Counted from the first letter of the stretch, positions 34,367 through 44,901 are shown. The stretch: DNA of 64,000 nt from CAMDMI01 sp044379485 (GCA_044379485.1 JBIPOE010000012.1:4416-68415), one strand, 5' to 3'. The notes: a model not told the origin generated them from the letters alone. Program-made: numbers and translations.

Positions 34367-37300
34367 ATGAGAAAGTTAGGAGTGTGGATGGCCTGGGGGC
34401 TGGTATTGCTCTTTTTAGAAATTTCGTCTGTTTTTGCTCAAAATGGTAAATTGACAGGTCGTGTTTTTGATAAAGAAACAAAAGAGGCAATTCCCTATGC
34501 GGGCGTTAAAGTGTTATCTGGTGGATCCATAAAAGGAGGTGGAGTTTCCGATTTTGATGGAAAATTCTCCGTTGCGCCAATTACACCTGGAACTTATACG
34601 ATTGAAGTTTCTGGGGTAGGTTACAATAAATATGTGATCGAAAAATTTACCATTGGTTTTGAAGAAACCAAAAAGATAGATTTTGCGCTTACCTCCTCCT
34701 CGACAACTACAGCTGCAGTTGAAATTGTAGCTTACAAAGAACCTCTAATTGGTGTTGACAATGGTGAAAAGGTCAGTTTGAGTGCTGAACAAATCGCTAA
34801 AATTCCAACACGGAATATCAACTCAATGATTGCAACTCAGGCAAATGTTTTTTCAGCTGATGATGGAGGAAACGTTAATATAAAAGGTATGAGATCAAGT
34901 GATAATGCAGTTTTTATAAATGGTATTCGTCAATTTGGATCCACTTTACCACCTGCAGAAGCGATTTCTGAATTGTCAATTGTATCAGGTGGTGTTCCAG
35001 CACAGTATGGTGACGCTTTGGGTGGTATTATATCTATTACTACTAAAACTGCTGCTCAGAAATTCTCATTTGGCGTACAGGGAGAAACATCATCTCCTTT
35101 CGATAAATGGCATTACAATTTTGTGGGAATAAATGGCTCTGGTCCAATTTACCGAAAAAAGGAAACCTTATCTGACGGGACTGTAACTGACGGAAGAACA
35201 ATTGTAGGATTCTTTGGTGCTGTACAATATACAACCAATGCAGATGCTGATCCCTCGGCACTACCAATTTACAGAGCTACCGATGAATCACTTGATCAGC
35301 TGAGAAGATCGCCCCAGGTAAGAATTCCTGGCAGTGGAGCCTATACCAGTGCTGCTAATTTTTTTACAAACGATAATTTTGAAAGGGTTTCAGCCAGACC
35401 AAATTTGAGAGATAGGAGTGTTCAATCAAATTTTAATCTCGATTTTCAACCAAATGAAAATATGATGCTTACAATTGGTGGAAACTTTAATATGAGCAAG
35501 TCAAGATTAGGTCCAAATGAAGACAATGGTGCTAACAACCCTAACCCTAATTCTTATCAAAATCTCTTTAATTTTGAAAATAACGGGACCAGAGATGATC
35601 AGGACTTTAATGGATTTGTTCGTTTCCGCCAGACCTTCAACACTGGAATATCTGATACAGGTTCTTTGTTGAAAAATGTATATTATCAGATTCAGGCAGA
35701 TTATACCAGAAGAAACAGTTCAGATTATGACCCTCGATTTGGGAACAGACAGAACGAATATAATTATGTAGGTAAATTTGTTACTGAACGATCTAACAGA
35801 GAAATTCCTTTTGGAGCACCAGCTTTTACCTATGTATATAAAGGTTTAGATGAAACTGGAAGTTTAATATCAAAAGATACAGTTTTTTCTGCCACTCAAA
35901 ATAATTTACTGTTTTTGATGAATGAGCCAACAAGATTGACTTTTGAACCATCTAACCTTAATCCTGATTTGACAGCAATTAATACCCAAATTTTTAAAGA
36001 AAATTTTATTCAAAATGATATCGTTCTAAACAATTTTAATGGCTTTTTAAATGGTCCCACTTCAGCTGGTGTTGTTGACAATGGCTATTTCTTTCCTGCC
36101 TTGGGAAAGTCCCAAAGCAGTTTTTCAAAAAGAATGGATGAGCAATATAGATTGTCTTTCCAGGCAGCTGCCGAGATAAAAAATCATACAATTAAAATAG
36201 GAGCCGAATTTGAGCAGAGGGTAATTCGAAGTTATACTGCCGGAAGTTCCTTATATGGTAGAGCAAGGCAACAATTAAATGGGCATTTATCCAGGAATAA
36301 CAATGGTGACAACATAGTGGTTGATTCCAGTTTTGTTTCAGATAAAGGAGATCCCAACTATGGTAAAACAGTAATCAAGGTATTTAGATCACCTTTTGTT
36401 GATCCAAAAACGGATGGTACTGGAAAACATCAGGGCCAATCAGAATTTGATTATAGGTTTAGGCAGCGTAACGGTATTCCTATTAATGAGGATATTTTGC
36501 TGGATAGTTATGCGCCAAATTCATTTTCACTCAACGATTTTACAGTTGGAAACATTGTTGATAATGGAAATCAACCTTTAGCAGATTGGCAAGGATATAC
36601 AGCTTATGGACAACGTGCAGGCAGGACTTCATTTTATGATTTTTTTAAAGATACTATAAACAGACCTATAGATGCATTCAGACCATTATATTATGCAGGA
36701 TTTATTGAAGATAAATTTGAAATTGGGGATTTGATCCTGCGATTGGGTTTGAGGGTAGATGCATTTGATGTAAACATGCCTGTTTTAAAGGATAAATATA
36801 CTTTTACCAAATTAACCACTGCAAAAGATTTTTACGCCAATTCCGGTCGTCAACAGCCCCAATCAGTGGGTGATGACTGGGCCGTTTATGTGGATAAACC
36901 GGCAAGTGACTTTGATGGTAGTAACTACAAACAATTTAATGTTTTGGGTTATAGAAATGGAGACACATGGTATGATGCCAATGGATTTGAAACAAGTAAT
37001 CCGGCAACTCTCCAATCAAGTAGTGGACTCGTAAATCCGTTTTTTGATAATTTTACTGTAAAGGAGCAGTACCAGAAAAACCTCCAAAGGACGAGTGGAA
37101 TTACTCTTGATGCGTTTGAAGATTTTAAGCCTCAGATCAACGTGATGCCCAGGATTTCATTTTCCTTTCCTATTAGTGAGGAAGCCTTATTTTACGCCCA
37201 TTATGATGTTATGACGCAAAGACCCTTGGGTGTTAATCCCAATTTACAGCAAAATTATGCAACTGCTTTTGATTATGTTCAATCAGCAAGGAGAAATGGC

Positions 37301-38179
37301 GGGTTTATTAATAACCCCAATCTGAAACCACAAAAGAAGATTGATTATGCGATTGGATTTCAACAAGCATTGAATGCAAGATCCTCGCTAAAGCTTTCCA
37401 CTTTTTATTCAGAGATTAAGGATTTGATTCAAGAGATAAATGTAAATTTTGCTTACCCTAATCGATATACTACAAATGGAAATCAGGATTTTAGCGTGGT
37501 TAAAGGACTTTCCCTTCAGTATGATTTAAGAAAGTCTGATAACTTTACTGCCTCGGCGTCATACACTTTATCATTTGCAGAGGGTTCTGCATCAAATTTT
37601 GCCGGGGCATTGTTAAATACAGCTACCCCAAATTTAAAGAACATTACGCCTCTTAATTTTGATCAACGACATGCGTTAAAATTGAATTTTGATTACCGGT
37701 ATGGAGATAATGAAGGTCCAGAACTATTCGGTGTAAAGCCATTTGAAAATGTTGGATTAAATGCCACATTTTACACCGGATCCGGAACACCATTTACGCA
37801 GGACGGTTCAGAGTGGGGAGGAAGATACCAAATTAAGGGCTCAATTAATGGGTCTAGATTGCCCTGGAATAACAGGACTTCCGTAAGGGTAGATAAATCT
37901 TTTATTCTTCAGGCACCAGGAAAAAGAGCACATAACATTAATGTGTATTTTTATGTGCAGAACTTATTTAATGCAGAAAATATTCTGAGTGTTTATGCCC
38001 GTACAGCATCTCCTACAGACGATGGTTACCTGGTATCAAATTTTGGGCAAAATCAAGTTAACTCTGCCAATGTAGTTAGTGCGTCTTCTTATGCCATGTT
38101 TTATAATATGGCAATCATGAATCCAGATAATATTTCACTTCCAAGGAGATTTAGATTGGGAGTATCCTACAATTTTTAA
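34367..38179 (+). CDS. TonB-dependent receptor of a T9SS-linked surface module
   Basis: The ATG at 34367 gives a signal peptide ending in SSVFAQ and 1270 residues. After it come a carboxypeptidase-like domain (KLTGRVFDKETKEAIPYAGV), a plug (IPTRNINSMIATQANVFSAD, VNIKGMRSSDNAVFINGI, IVSGGVPAQYGDALGGII), and a very long barrel that ends in FRLGVSYNF. At 1270 residues it is larger than most metal or vitamin receptors. There is no SusD-like gene. The next gene, 13 bp away, encodes a giant T9SS cargo, followed by a PorV-like barrel. Probably one operon; import, or docking of the cargo, are both possible roles. Confidence 0.86.
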   Translation: MRKLGVWMAWGLVLLFLEISSVFAQNGKLTGRVFDKETKEAIPYAGVKVLSGGSIKGGGVSDFDGKFSVAPITPGTYTIEVSGVGYNKYVIEKFTIGFEETKKIDFALTSSSTTTAAVEIVAYKEPLIGVDNGEKVSLSAEQIAKIPTRNINSMIATQANVFSADDGGNVNIKGMRSSDNAVFINGIRQFGSTLPPAEAISELSIVSGGVPAQYGDALGGIISITTKTAAQKFSFGVQGETSSPFDKWHYNFVGINGSGPIYRKKETLSDGTVTDGRTIVGFFGAVQYTTNADADPSALPIYRATDESLDQLRRSPQVRIPGSGAYTSAANFFTNDNFERVSARPNLRDRSVQSNFNLDFQPNENMMLTIGGNFNMSKSRLGPNEDNGANNPNPNSYQNLFNFENNGTRDDQDFNGFVRFRQTFNTGISDTGSLLKNVYYQIQADYTRRNSSDYDPRFGNRQNEYNYVGKFVTERSNREIPFGAPAFTYVYKGLDETGSLISKDTVFSATQNNLLFLMNEPTRLTFEPSNLNPDLTAINTQIFKENFIQNDIVLNNFNGFLNGPTSAGVVDNGYFFPALGKSQSSFSKRMDEQYRLSFQAAAEIKNHTIKIGAEFEQRVIRSYTAGSSLYGRARQQLNGHLSRNNNGDNIVVDSSFVSDKGDPNYGKTVIKVFRSPFVDPKTDGTGKHQGQSEFDYRFRQRNGIPINEDILLDSYAPNSFSLNDFTVGNIVDNGNQPLADWQGYTAYGQRAGRTSFYDFFKDTINRPIDAFRPLYYAGFIEDKFEIGDLILRLGLRVDAFDVNMPVLKDKYTFTKLTTAKDFYANSGRQQPQSVGDDWAVYVDKPASDFDGSNYKQFNVLGYRNGDTWYDANGFETSNPATLQSSSGLVNPFFDNFTVKEQYQKNLQRTSGITLDAFEDFKPQINVMPRISFSFPISEEALFYAHYDVMTQRPLGVNPNLQQNYATAFDYVQSARRNGGFINNPNLKPQKKIDYAIGFQQALNARSSLKLSTFYSEIKDLIQEINVNFAYPNRYTTNGNQDFSVVKGLSLQYDLRKSDNFTASASYTLSFAEGSASNFAGALLNTATPNLKNITPLNFDQRHALKLNFDYRYGDNEGPELFGVKPFENVGLNATFYTGSGTPFTQDGSEWGGRYQIKGSINGSRLPWNNRTSVRVDKSFILQAPGKRAHNINVYFYVQNLFNAENILSVYARTASPTDDGYLVSNFGQNQVNSANVVSASSYAMFYNMAIMNPDNISLPRRFRLGVSYNF

Positions 38180-38192
38180 AATTAAATTAGAA

Positions 38193-41100
38193 ATGAACTG
38201 TAAATTTTTAATACATTTTTTTTTAGGCTTTCAAGCTTTTCTTTTGATACATACAGCATCAATTGGAGCTGAGTATAAATTTCATTATAATTCTCCTGGT
38301 GCATCAAATGGCCAGCAAAAGGGCGGCAGAATAAATGCAGGAGTACCAAATTGTGTACCTGGTATATCTAGTAAAGAACTGGATATTAACAATGTTCGTG
38401 CCAGATATATGAATCAAGGTGATATGTTTTGGGATCCTGCACTTGGATTACCAAGATATGAAATTCCTAAAGTTAACGACAATTCTACCCGGAAAAATTC
38501 TGTTTTTGCTGCTGCTATATGGTTAGGAGGTATAGAAAGAGGAACTACCAATGTAGTAGTTATGGCCCAAACTTATCGGGAAAGTGGTCGGTTTATTAAC
38601 TATTGGCCAGGACCGATTCGTAAATACAACATTGATACTTCTTACACCAAAACCTCAATTTGTGCCGCCTGGGATCAACACTTTAAGTGCAATCGACAAA
38701 CTGTAAAAAAGTTTAAGGATGATTTTGAGGCGGGTATTATTTCGGATTGCGAGGTGAATATCCCTGATGAGATAAAATTTTGGCCAGGAAAGGGTAATCC
38801 ATATTTGAAGCAGGATCCAAAATTTCAATCAGACCCGGATGCCGTGGCATCCATCAATAACAATCTGGCAAATTTCTTTGATAGAGATAGTAATGGAGTC
38901 TACAATCCATGTAAAGGTGATTTTCCACTTTGGGCAGGTACAGAAAAAGATTTAGAATGTGCAGGCACAGAGGTAAATATAAATTCAGGTGCAGATCAGG
39001 TTATTTGGTGGGTTTGCAACGATGTTGGTAATAATAAAACTTTTCCTGAAAATACTTCCCTTGTGCCTGGCTTGGGTATGGAGGTGCAATATGAGGCATT
39101 TGCTTACGCTTCAACAGATGCCACGAATGATATGACTTTTCTTCGCCAAAAGTTGTATAACAAGGGAAATTTTACTTTAGAGAATACCTACCTGGCTCAA
39201 TGGATGGATCCAGATCTAGGAAATTATAATGATGATTATGTTGGCTGCGATGTTCTGAGAGGGCTGGCGATCTGTTACAACGGAGATGATGATGATGAAG
39301 GGCAAAATGGTTATGGAATTAATCCTCCTGCTGTCGGAGTTGATTTTTTCAGAGGTCCGTTTCCTGATGACAAATTTGATGAGACAGATTGGGATTTGGA
39401 TTGTAATACAAATTCTTCTAATAGGCGAGATACAAATGAAAGGATTGTAATGTCTGGTTTCATTTACTATAATTCCGGTGGGAATCCTGTCAATGGCGAT
39501 CCTAGACGATTTAATGACTTTTATAATTATTTACAGAATAGGTGGAAAAATGGTCAACCTGTTTCTTTTGGGGGTGATGGAACCGCTGCGGTAACTGATG
39601 GTCAAGGAGCCAGATACATGTTTCCTAACGTAACAGAACAAAGTGATCCGTATGGTTTTGCCTGCAAAAGCGATGTAAAAGATATAAAATGTATTCCAAG
39701 TTCCTGCGGGAGTACGTGGAATGAAAAGGCAGCCGGAAATGCCCCGGGAGACAGACGTTTCCTTGCCAACAATGGTCCTTTTACGCTTTTACCAGGGTCT
39801 GTAAATGAATGTACAATAGGAATTGTTTGGGCAAGAGCTTCAGGAGGTGGGGCCACGGGTTCTTTTGGTAAACTATTATCAGCTGATGACCTTGCTCAGG
39901 AAAGATTTAACTCTTGTTTTAAAAGAAATGTAGGACCCAACAATCCAAATCTTGAAATTTCAGAATTGGATAGGACTCTGATTTTCAAGATAATTCCAGA
40001 TACCATTGTTAGAAAGCCACTAATGACTACTGAGACCTATTTTGAAGAAAACAGAGCGGTTTCTGCTGGTGCAGAGGGTAGAGATGTGTTTTTTAGATTC
40101 CAGGGTTACAAAATTTATCAGCTGGTTGATGATAAAGTATCTGTTCAGGATTTAGATAATCCGGATAAAGCCAGGCTTTTGGATGGAGACATAAATGGAG
40201 ATAGCATTACAGATTTTAATGGTTTAATGGATATTGCGGATAATACCTCAAGTATTAGTAATCTTGAATTTAATCCTGACTTAAACACGGAGGTCATAAC
40301 CCCAAAGGTGAAAAATACACCTAATAAAGGTATTTTTAATTCTTTTCAAGTTACGAGAGACATGTTTTCCAATATATCAGGTGGTAAAATTTCTAATTTT
40401 AAAAAGTACTATTATGCGGTTGTTGCTTATGGTTTTAATGATAATTCTGAAGCTAAAAAGCCTTATATTCAAGGTGTGTTAAATTACAAACTATATACAG
40501 CCATTCCTCACAAAGTATCTCCTGAAGCTTTCGGATCTATTTTTGACACCAGGTTTGGAGATGGGTTCGAAGTTACAAAAATATCAGGAATTGGAAATGG
40601 AGGAAATCTTGTTGATATAGATGATGAGCAGGAAAAAAATATTTTGGAAAATGGAAAAGTTGACAAGATCAGATATTTACCAAAAACAGGACCCTTGGAT
40701 ATAAAAGTTTATAATCCTAAAGGCTTAAAGTCAAGTAATTTTCAGATAAAATTTTCAAACAGGTTAAGATATAAAATTGGAAATTATGCGTTTAAGGAGG
40801 GAGATACTCTTGAGTCTTCGGATAAATATACAATTTCTGACCCGGATGTATTGGAACCAATTCCCGAACCTCCTGCAGGTAGGACCAGGTTAAAATTTGG
40901 ATCAAGATTGAATTTTAGAAAAGAATACAAAAAAGGCATAGCTAAAGTTTTGAGAGTTATTCCATCTCAAGAGGATCCAAAGAATATTTTTGACCTTGAT
41001 ATTGAAATTATTGGTCAAAATGGTGGTGATTTTGCGTTTGATGTAGATAGGATTACCCTTTTACCAGGTCGGGATAATGTTTTCGATACCCTTTTGGTTG

Positions 41101-42800
41101 GAACAAAAAGAATAGGATGCGATTTTTGGGTGAAGGGCAATCCAGATTTAAAATCAACCGCCATTGAATTTGCACCTTTTGACTATTGGGCATTAAAAGA
41201 TTTGGTTTCTGAAAAAGTTGTTTACAACCAAAATCCCGTATCAAGATCTTCTGAAGAGCTATTGCCTGAGTACGGCATTTCGATTAGGGCCAGAAACGGG
41301 ATATCTCCAGGTTCTGAACCATTTAACAAAATTGGATCTAATGGGGCACTTGAATCCACCTATATATTTAATGAAAACCCATTGAATAATGGATTGTCTG
41401 GTTATGACGGATATCTTAGACAAGATAAACTAGCAAACGGAGAAAATTATTATGCATTGGATCCTCTAAAGAATTTCAATTCTTTCGCCAATGGTACCTG
41501 GGCTCCGTACGCACTAGGGCAATTTGCAAGGTCAATAAAAAGGCAACCAAATACGGTCCCAGAACTTAGACCCGATCAACCTGGCCCTTATGTTGGTGGT
41601 CCTCAGTTACCCTTTAAAAATGGCCTGATATTTGATTTTATTGAAAATTCAAAGAATCTTATTGATCGACCTAATAAAAATATTTCACTAGCAAAGAATG
41701 TTAACATAGTAATTACTAAAGATCAGTCAAAGTGGACAAGATGTATTGTTCTTCAAAATGATAGTGTTGATAAATCTACCTTTAATGCTGGAACAGGAGA
41801 AGGTTTCATTTTATCCAAAAGCCGTCTTCTTTCGGTAAATAAGTCCTTTACAAATGATGGTTCCAAATCTTCGTTAAGTGATACAATAATTTCAAGAGGA
41901 ATGAGTTGGTTTCCCGGTTATGCCATAGATATTGATAGAGGCGTAAGACTGAACATGATGTTTTCTGAAAGTATGCTTGCGGATACCATTTCCGGCAACA
42001 ATTTAAAATGGGATCCTCAAATACCCTCATTTCCACCTTTGGATCGTAAGTCTTTCATCTATGTACTTAATTCACCTTATGATGAATGTAAAAAAGCAGA
42101 AACCTTTTTTGATAATCTTTATATCAAAGAAGGCAGGAGACCAGTCACTCCAAAGGCCAAGGCAGATTCGATTCTTCCAAAAGCCCGTGCATGGCATTTG
42201 AGTAATATTATGTATTTTGGATCTTTGGTGAATAACATCGATTTTAATAATTTTAAATTGTTAGATCCTTTGACATCAGATCTTAAAATTAAACTTCGGG
42301 TTCAGAGATCATTTGAAAACTTTTCAAATGATACATTGAAGAAAGATTTTTCTCCTATTTATGAGTTCAATACATCTGGTTCCTCAGGGAGGAATGTAGC
42401 CTCGGTAGGAAAATCAGTCTTAGATTTAATCAGGATAGTTCCAAATCCATATCTGTCAGTGTCAGGGTATGAGAATTCCCAGGTCGATTCCCGGGTTAAG
42501 ATAATTAATCTGCCTACACAATGTGTGGTTTCTATATTTAATTTATCCGGGACTTTGGTTCGGCAGTTTAATTTTGATCAGACCGACTCCAAACCATATT
42601 CTTCTGTTAGTGATGGTGCGGCAAACACAAATAGGCGAGGTGATAATTTTCAAACATTTTTGGAATGGGACCTTAAGAACCAGGTTGGTGTACCAATTGC
42701 TTCAGGAGTTTACATTATACATGTTAATTCTAAAAAATTTGGTGAGAAAGTGATTAAATGGTTTGGAGTTTTGCGTCCTATTGATCTTGACTCTTTTTAA
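38193..42800 (+). CDS. Giant T9SS type A cargo protein of unknown function (1535 residues)
   Basis: Signal peptide (FLIHFFLGFQAFLLIHTASI), then a very long mature protein with no known enzymatic domain. Acidic, dockerin- or thrombospondin-like calcium motifs are visible: FFDRDSNGVYNPCKGDFP near residue 230, DPDLGNYNDDYVGCDV near 345 followed by YNGDDDDEG, and DGDINGDSITDFNG near 670. Many Cys lie in the first 550 residues. The last 110 (DLIRIVPNPYLSVSGYEN, GVPIASGVYIIHV, EKVIKWFGVLRP) form a type A sorting domain. Similar large proteins occur in Bacteroidota genomes but I know of no assigned function. It lies between a TonB receptor and a PorV-like barrel, which suggests a shared outer-membrane complex. 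Confidence 0.83.
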   Translation: MNCKFLIHFFLGFQAFLLIHTASIGAEYKFHYNSPGASNGQQKGGRINAGVPNCVPGISSKELDINNVRARYMNQGDMFWDPALGLPRYEIPKVNDNSTRKNSVFAAAIWLGGIERGTTNVVVMAQTYRESGRFINYWPGPIRKYNIDTSYTKTSICAAWDQHFKCNRQTVKKFKDDFEAGIISDCEVNIPDEIKFWPGKGNPYLKQDPKFQSDPDAVASINNNLANFFDRDSNGVYNPCKGDFPLWAGTEKDLECAGTEVNINSGADQVIWWVCNDVGNNKTFPENTSLVPGLGMEVQYEAFAYASTDATNDMTFLRQKLYNKGNFTLENTYLAQWMDPDLGNYNDDYVGCDVLRGLAICYNGDDDDEGQNGYGINPPAVGVDFFRGPFPDDKFDETDWDLDCNTNSSNRRDTNERIVMSGFIYYNSGGNPVNGDPRRFNDFYNYLQNRWKNGQPVSFGGDGTAAVTDGQGARYMFPNVTEQSDPYGFACKSDVKDIKCIPSSCGSTWNEKAAGNAPGDRRFLANNGPFTLLPGSVNECTIGIVWARASGGGATGSFGKLLSADDLAQERFNSCFKRNVGPNNPNLEISELDRTLIFKIIPDTIVRKPLMTTETYFEENRAVSAGAEGRDVFFRFQGYKIYQLVDDKVSVQDLDNPDKARLLDGDINGDSITDFNGLMDIADNTSSISNLEFNPDLNTEVITPKVKNTPNKGIFNSFQVTRDMFSNISGGKISNFKKYYYAVVAYGFNDNSEAKKPYIQGVLNYKLYTAIPHKVSPEAFGSIFDTRFGDGFEVTKISGIGNGGNLVDIDDEQEKNILENGKVDKIRYLPKTGPLDIKVYNPKGLKSSNFQIKFSNRLRYKIGNYAFKEGDTLESSDKYTISDPDVLEPIPEPPAGRTRLKFGSRLNFRKEYKKGIAKVLRVIPSQEDPKNIFDLDIEIIGQNGGDFAFDVDRITLLPGRDNVFDTLLVGTKRIGCDFWVKGNPDLKSTAIEFAPFDYWALKDLVSEKVVYNQNPVSRSSEELLPEYGISIRARNGISPGSEPFNKIGSNGALESTYIFNENPLNNGLSGYDGYLRQDKLANGENYYALDPLKNFNSFANGTWAPYALGQFARSIKRQPNTVPELRPDQPGPYVGGPQLPFKNGLIFDFIENSKNLIDRPNKNISLAKNVNIVITKDQSKWTRCIVLQNDSVDKSTFNAGTGEGFILSKSRLLSVNKSFTNDGSKSSLSDTIISRGMSWFPGYAIDIDRGVRLNMMFSESMLADTISGNNLKWDPQIPSFPPLDRKSFIYVLNSPYDECKKAETFFDNLYIKEGRRPVTPKAKADSILPKARAWHLSNIMYFGSLVNNIDFNNFKLLDPLTSDLKIKLRVQRSFENFSNDTLKKDFSPIYEFNTSGSSGRNVASVGKSVLDLIRIVPNPYLSVSGYENSQVDSRVKIINLPTQCVVSIFNLSGTLVRQFNFDQTDSKPYSSVSDGAANTNRRGDNFQTFLEWDLKNQVGVPIASGVYIIHVNSKKFGEKVIKWFGVLRPIDLDSF

Positions 42801-42831
42801 ATTAGGAACCACATATTTTTCGATTTTGATT

Positions 42832-43935
42832 GTGAACATTAATAAAATATTTGGCCCTCTTTTGATAGGTAGTGTTACCATCTTAAGTTGTATGGCGGGC
42901 AACGACACAAAAAGGGGTCAAGGTGGTGCTGTGGAACTACTCATAAATCCTTGGGCAAGAACTTCTGGTTTTGCTGGTGCAAATTCAGGAATAATACGTG
43001 GGATAGAGTCTGTTGGATTAAATGTGGCTGGATTGTCATCTATTAAAAAGACTGAATTTACTTTTTGTAATACCAATTATTTGGTTGGAAGTGACATTCA
43101 TATCAATTCCCTTGGTTTTGGGCAAAGAGTTGGTGAAGGAGGCGTAATGGGTATTACTTTGAGTTCCTATGACTTAGGAACGTTTTATGAAACTACCGTT
43201 GATCTACCTGATGGAACTGGAAATACATTTAAGCCTCAGATTTTTAATTTTGGACTTGCATACGCAAAGAAATTCTCAAACAGGATAACTGGTGGGTTAT
43301 TGTTAAGGGGTATTTCCCAGCAAAACCAATCTGTTTCAGCATTTGGCGTTGCTTTTGATGCAGGAATTCAATATCAGACAGGTAAAAGGAAAGAGTTTAA
43401 GTTTGGGGTCTCAATTCTAAATTTGGGACCTAAAATTAATTTTGGCGGGGATGCCTTAACTACAAGAGGTAGTACCGCTAATGGAAAATATACCCAAACT
43501 ATTGGTCTTTTAGCTGCTGCATTTGAACAGCCCAGTATGTTAAATATTGGGTTTGGCTACGATTTTTACTTTTCCAACGATGAGGTAAAGCTTACTCCGT
43601 GTTTTAATTTCCGGTCTAACTCTTTCACCTCAGATCAATACCAGATTGGTGCCCAGGGTTCATGGAAGGATATGTTTATGATCAGAGCTGGTTATGATTA
43701 TCAGGATGGTTTGTTTAGTGAAACAGAAACCACGACTGCAAACCTTGGACCTTCATTTGGCGCAACTTTTCAAATTCCATTTGTAAGAACCAAAACAGGT
43801 GAATTAAAGCAGGATGACAATACCGATTTATATTCCGGGACTACAAAATCCAAAGTGGTTGGCATTGATTATTCGTATTCTACTACCAGATTTTTTGGAG
43901 GTACTCACCGCTTCGCTTTAATCCTGACTCTTTAA
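42832..43935 (+). CDS. PorV/PorQ-family outer-membrane protein
   Basis: The frame opens at 42763, inside the previous gene; the GTG at 42832 avoids the overlap and starts a signal peptide (INKIFGPLLIGSVTILS), giving 367 residues. INPWARTSGFAGANSG and the Ala/Gly-rich beta strands fit the PorV/PorQ (FadL-like) barrel family, and the end HRFALILTL is an aromatic barrel terminus. PorV carries T9SS cargo from the translocon to the attachment complex; PorQ helps with anchoring. Housekeeping porV and porQ usually lie elsewhere, so this copy may be dedicated to the giant cargo 31 bp upstream. Confidence 0.75.
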   Translation: MNINKIFGPLLIGSVTILSCMAGNDTKRGQGGAVELLINPWARTSGFAGANSGIIRGIESVGLNVAGLSSIKKTEFTFCNTNYLVGSDIHINSLGFGQRVGEGGVMGITLSSYDLGTFYETTVDLPDGTGNTFKPQIFNFGLAYAKKFSNRITGGLLLRGISQQNQSVSAFGVAFDAGIQYQTGKRKEFKFGVSILNLGPKINFGGDALTTRGSTANGKYTQTIGLLAAAFEQPSMLNIGFGYDFYFSNDEVKLTPCFNFRSNSFTSDQYQIGAQGSWKDMFMIRAGYDYQDGLFSETETTTANLGPSFGATFQIPFVRTKTGELKQDDNTDLYSGTTKSKVVGIDYSYSTTRFFGGTHRFALILTL

Positions 43936-43947
43936 AATTTATTCAAT

Positions 43948-43955
43948 TATATTTG
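43948..43955 (+). promoter_or_regulatory. Candidate -7 promoter box for greA
   Basis: TATATTTG fits the Bacteroidetes -7 consensus TAnnTTTG and lies 66 bp before the greA ATG. No clear TTTG -33 box is at the usual distance, so support is modest. Confidence 0.35.
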
Positions 43956-44013
43956 CATTTGTAAAACGGTCCGATTGAGGCCGTTTTTCTTTTTTATTAG
44001 CAAAACCACAGAA

Positions 44014-44490
44014 ATGGCTATATCATATTATACCGAAGAAGGCTTTAACAGGCTTAAAAATGAACTTAATGACCTTAAAGTTAGAGGAAGAGCAGATATG
44101 GCAAGACAGATATCTGAAGCCAGAGATAAAGGAGATCTAAGTGAAAATGCTGAATATGATGCAGCAAAAGATGCGCAGGGTCATATGGAACTAAAGATTT
44201 CAAAATTGGAGGATATTGTGGCAAACGCAAGAATTCTGGATGCCTCATCAATCGATACCAGCCAGGTATCTATAATGACTAAAGTGAAAATTAAGAATTC
44301 TAAGAATGGTGCTACTTTAAGTTATTCTCTGGTTGCAGAGGAGGAAGCAGATTTAAAAACCGGAAAAATATCTGTAAAAAGCCCCATAGGAAAAGGATTA
44401 CTTGGTAAAAAAGTTGGAGATAAAGCGGTAATTCAGGTTCCTGCTGGTGCTATGGAGTTTGAGATACTTGATATAGTCTCCTCTTTTTAG
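44014..44490 (+). CDS. greA: Transcription elongation factor GreA
   Basis: The ATG at 44014 (MAISYYTEEGFNRLKNEL) gives 158 residues, the family length. The coiled-coil tip with the acidic pair is in GDLSENAEYDAAKDAQGHME; the C-terminal FKBP-like domain includes SPIGKGLLGKKVGDKAVIQV. GreA enters the RNA polymerase secondary channel and stimulates cleavage of backtracked RNA. It starts a tight run of co-directional genes (HIT, proC, TlpA-like) with gaps of 2-10 bp, so it probably leads an operon. Confidence 0.96.
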   Translation: MAISYYTEEGFNRLKNELNDLKVRGRADMARQISEARDKGDLSENAEYDAAKDAQGHMELKISKLEDIVANARILDASSIDTSQVSIMTKVKIKNSKNGATLSYSLVAEEEADLKTGKISVKSPIGKGLLGKKVGDKAVIQVPAGAMEFEILDIVSSF

Positions 44491-44492
44491 AT

Positions 44493-44891
44493 ATGGCCGG
44501 TATATTTTCTAAGATAATAAATAGAGAAATTCCTGCTTATATTGTTGCGGAGGATGATCAATGCCTTGCCTTTTTGGATATTAATCCCATTGCATTGGGG
44601 CACGTTTTGGTAGTTCCAAAAGTAGAAATTGATAACCTTTTCGATTTGCCTCTTGAAGTGTATAATCACCTTTGGACTTTTGCAAGAAATATAGCCAATA
44701 ATCTGAAGGCCAATCTTGAGTGCAAAAAAATTGGAATTGCTGTTATTGGACTTGAAGTGCCACATGCCCATATTCACTTAGTACCTATTAATCATGTTGG
44801 AGACATTAATTTTTCCAAACCAAAATTGAATCCAACCAAAGATGAACTAGATAGGATTTTAAATCTTATTTCATCAAAAACATCAATTTAG
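44493..44891 (+). CDS. HIT family nucleotide hydrolase/transferase
   Basis: This 132-residue protein has MAGIFSKIINREIPAYIVAE at the start and the histidine triad HAHIHLVP near residue 90. HINT-branch proteins hydrolyse adenosine phosphoramidates or related nucleotidyl conjugates in the cytoplasm; the physiological substrate is not known. It is 2 bp behind greA, a common arrangement in Bacteroidota. Confidence 0.94.
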   Translation: MAGIFSKIINREIPAYIVAEDDQCLAFLDINPIALGHVLVVPKVEIDNLFDLPLEVYNHLWTFARNIANNLKANLECKKIGIAVIGLEVPHAHIHLVPINHVGDINFSKPKLNPTKDELDRILNLISSKTSI

Positions 44892-44901
44892 TTGTAATAA
44901 A

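Noticed and set aside
42763..42831. Extended N-terminus of the PorV-like protein
   Set aside because: It would overlap the end of the giant cargo gene and put 23 residues before a good signal peptide that begins at the GTG at 42832.
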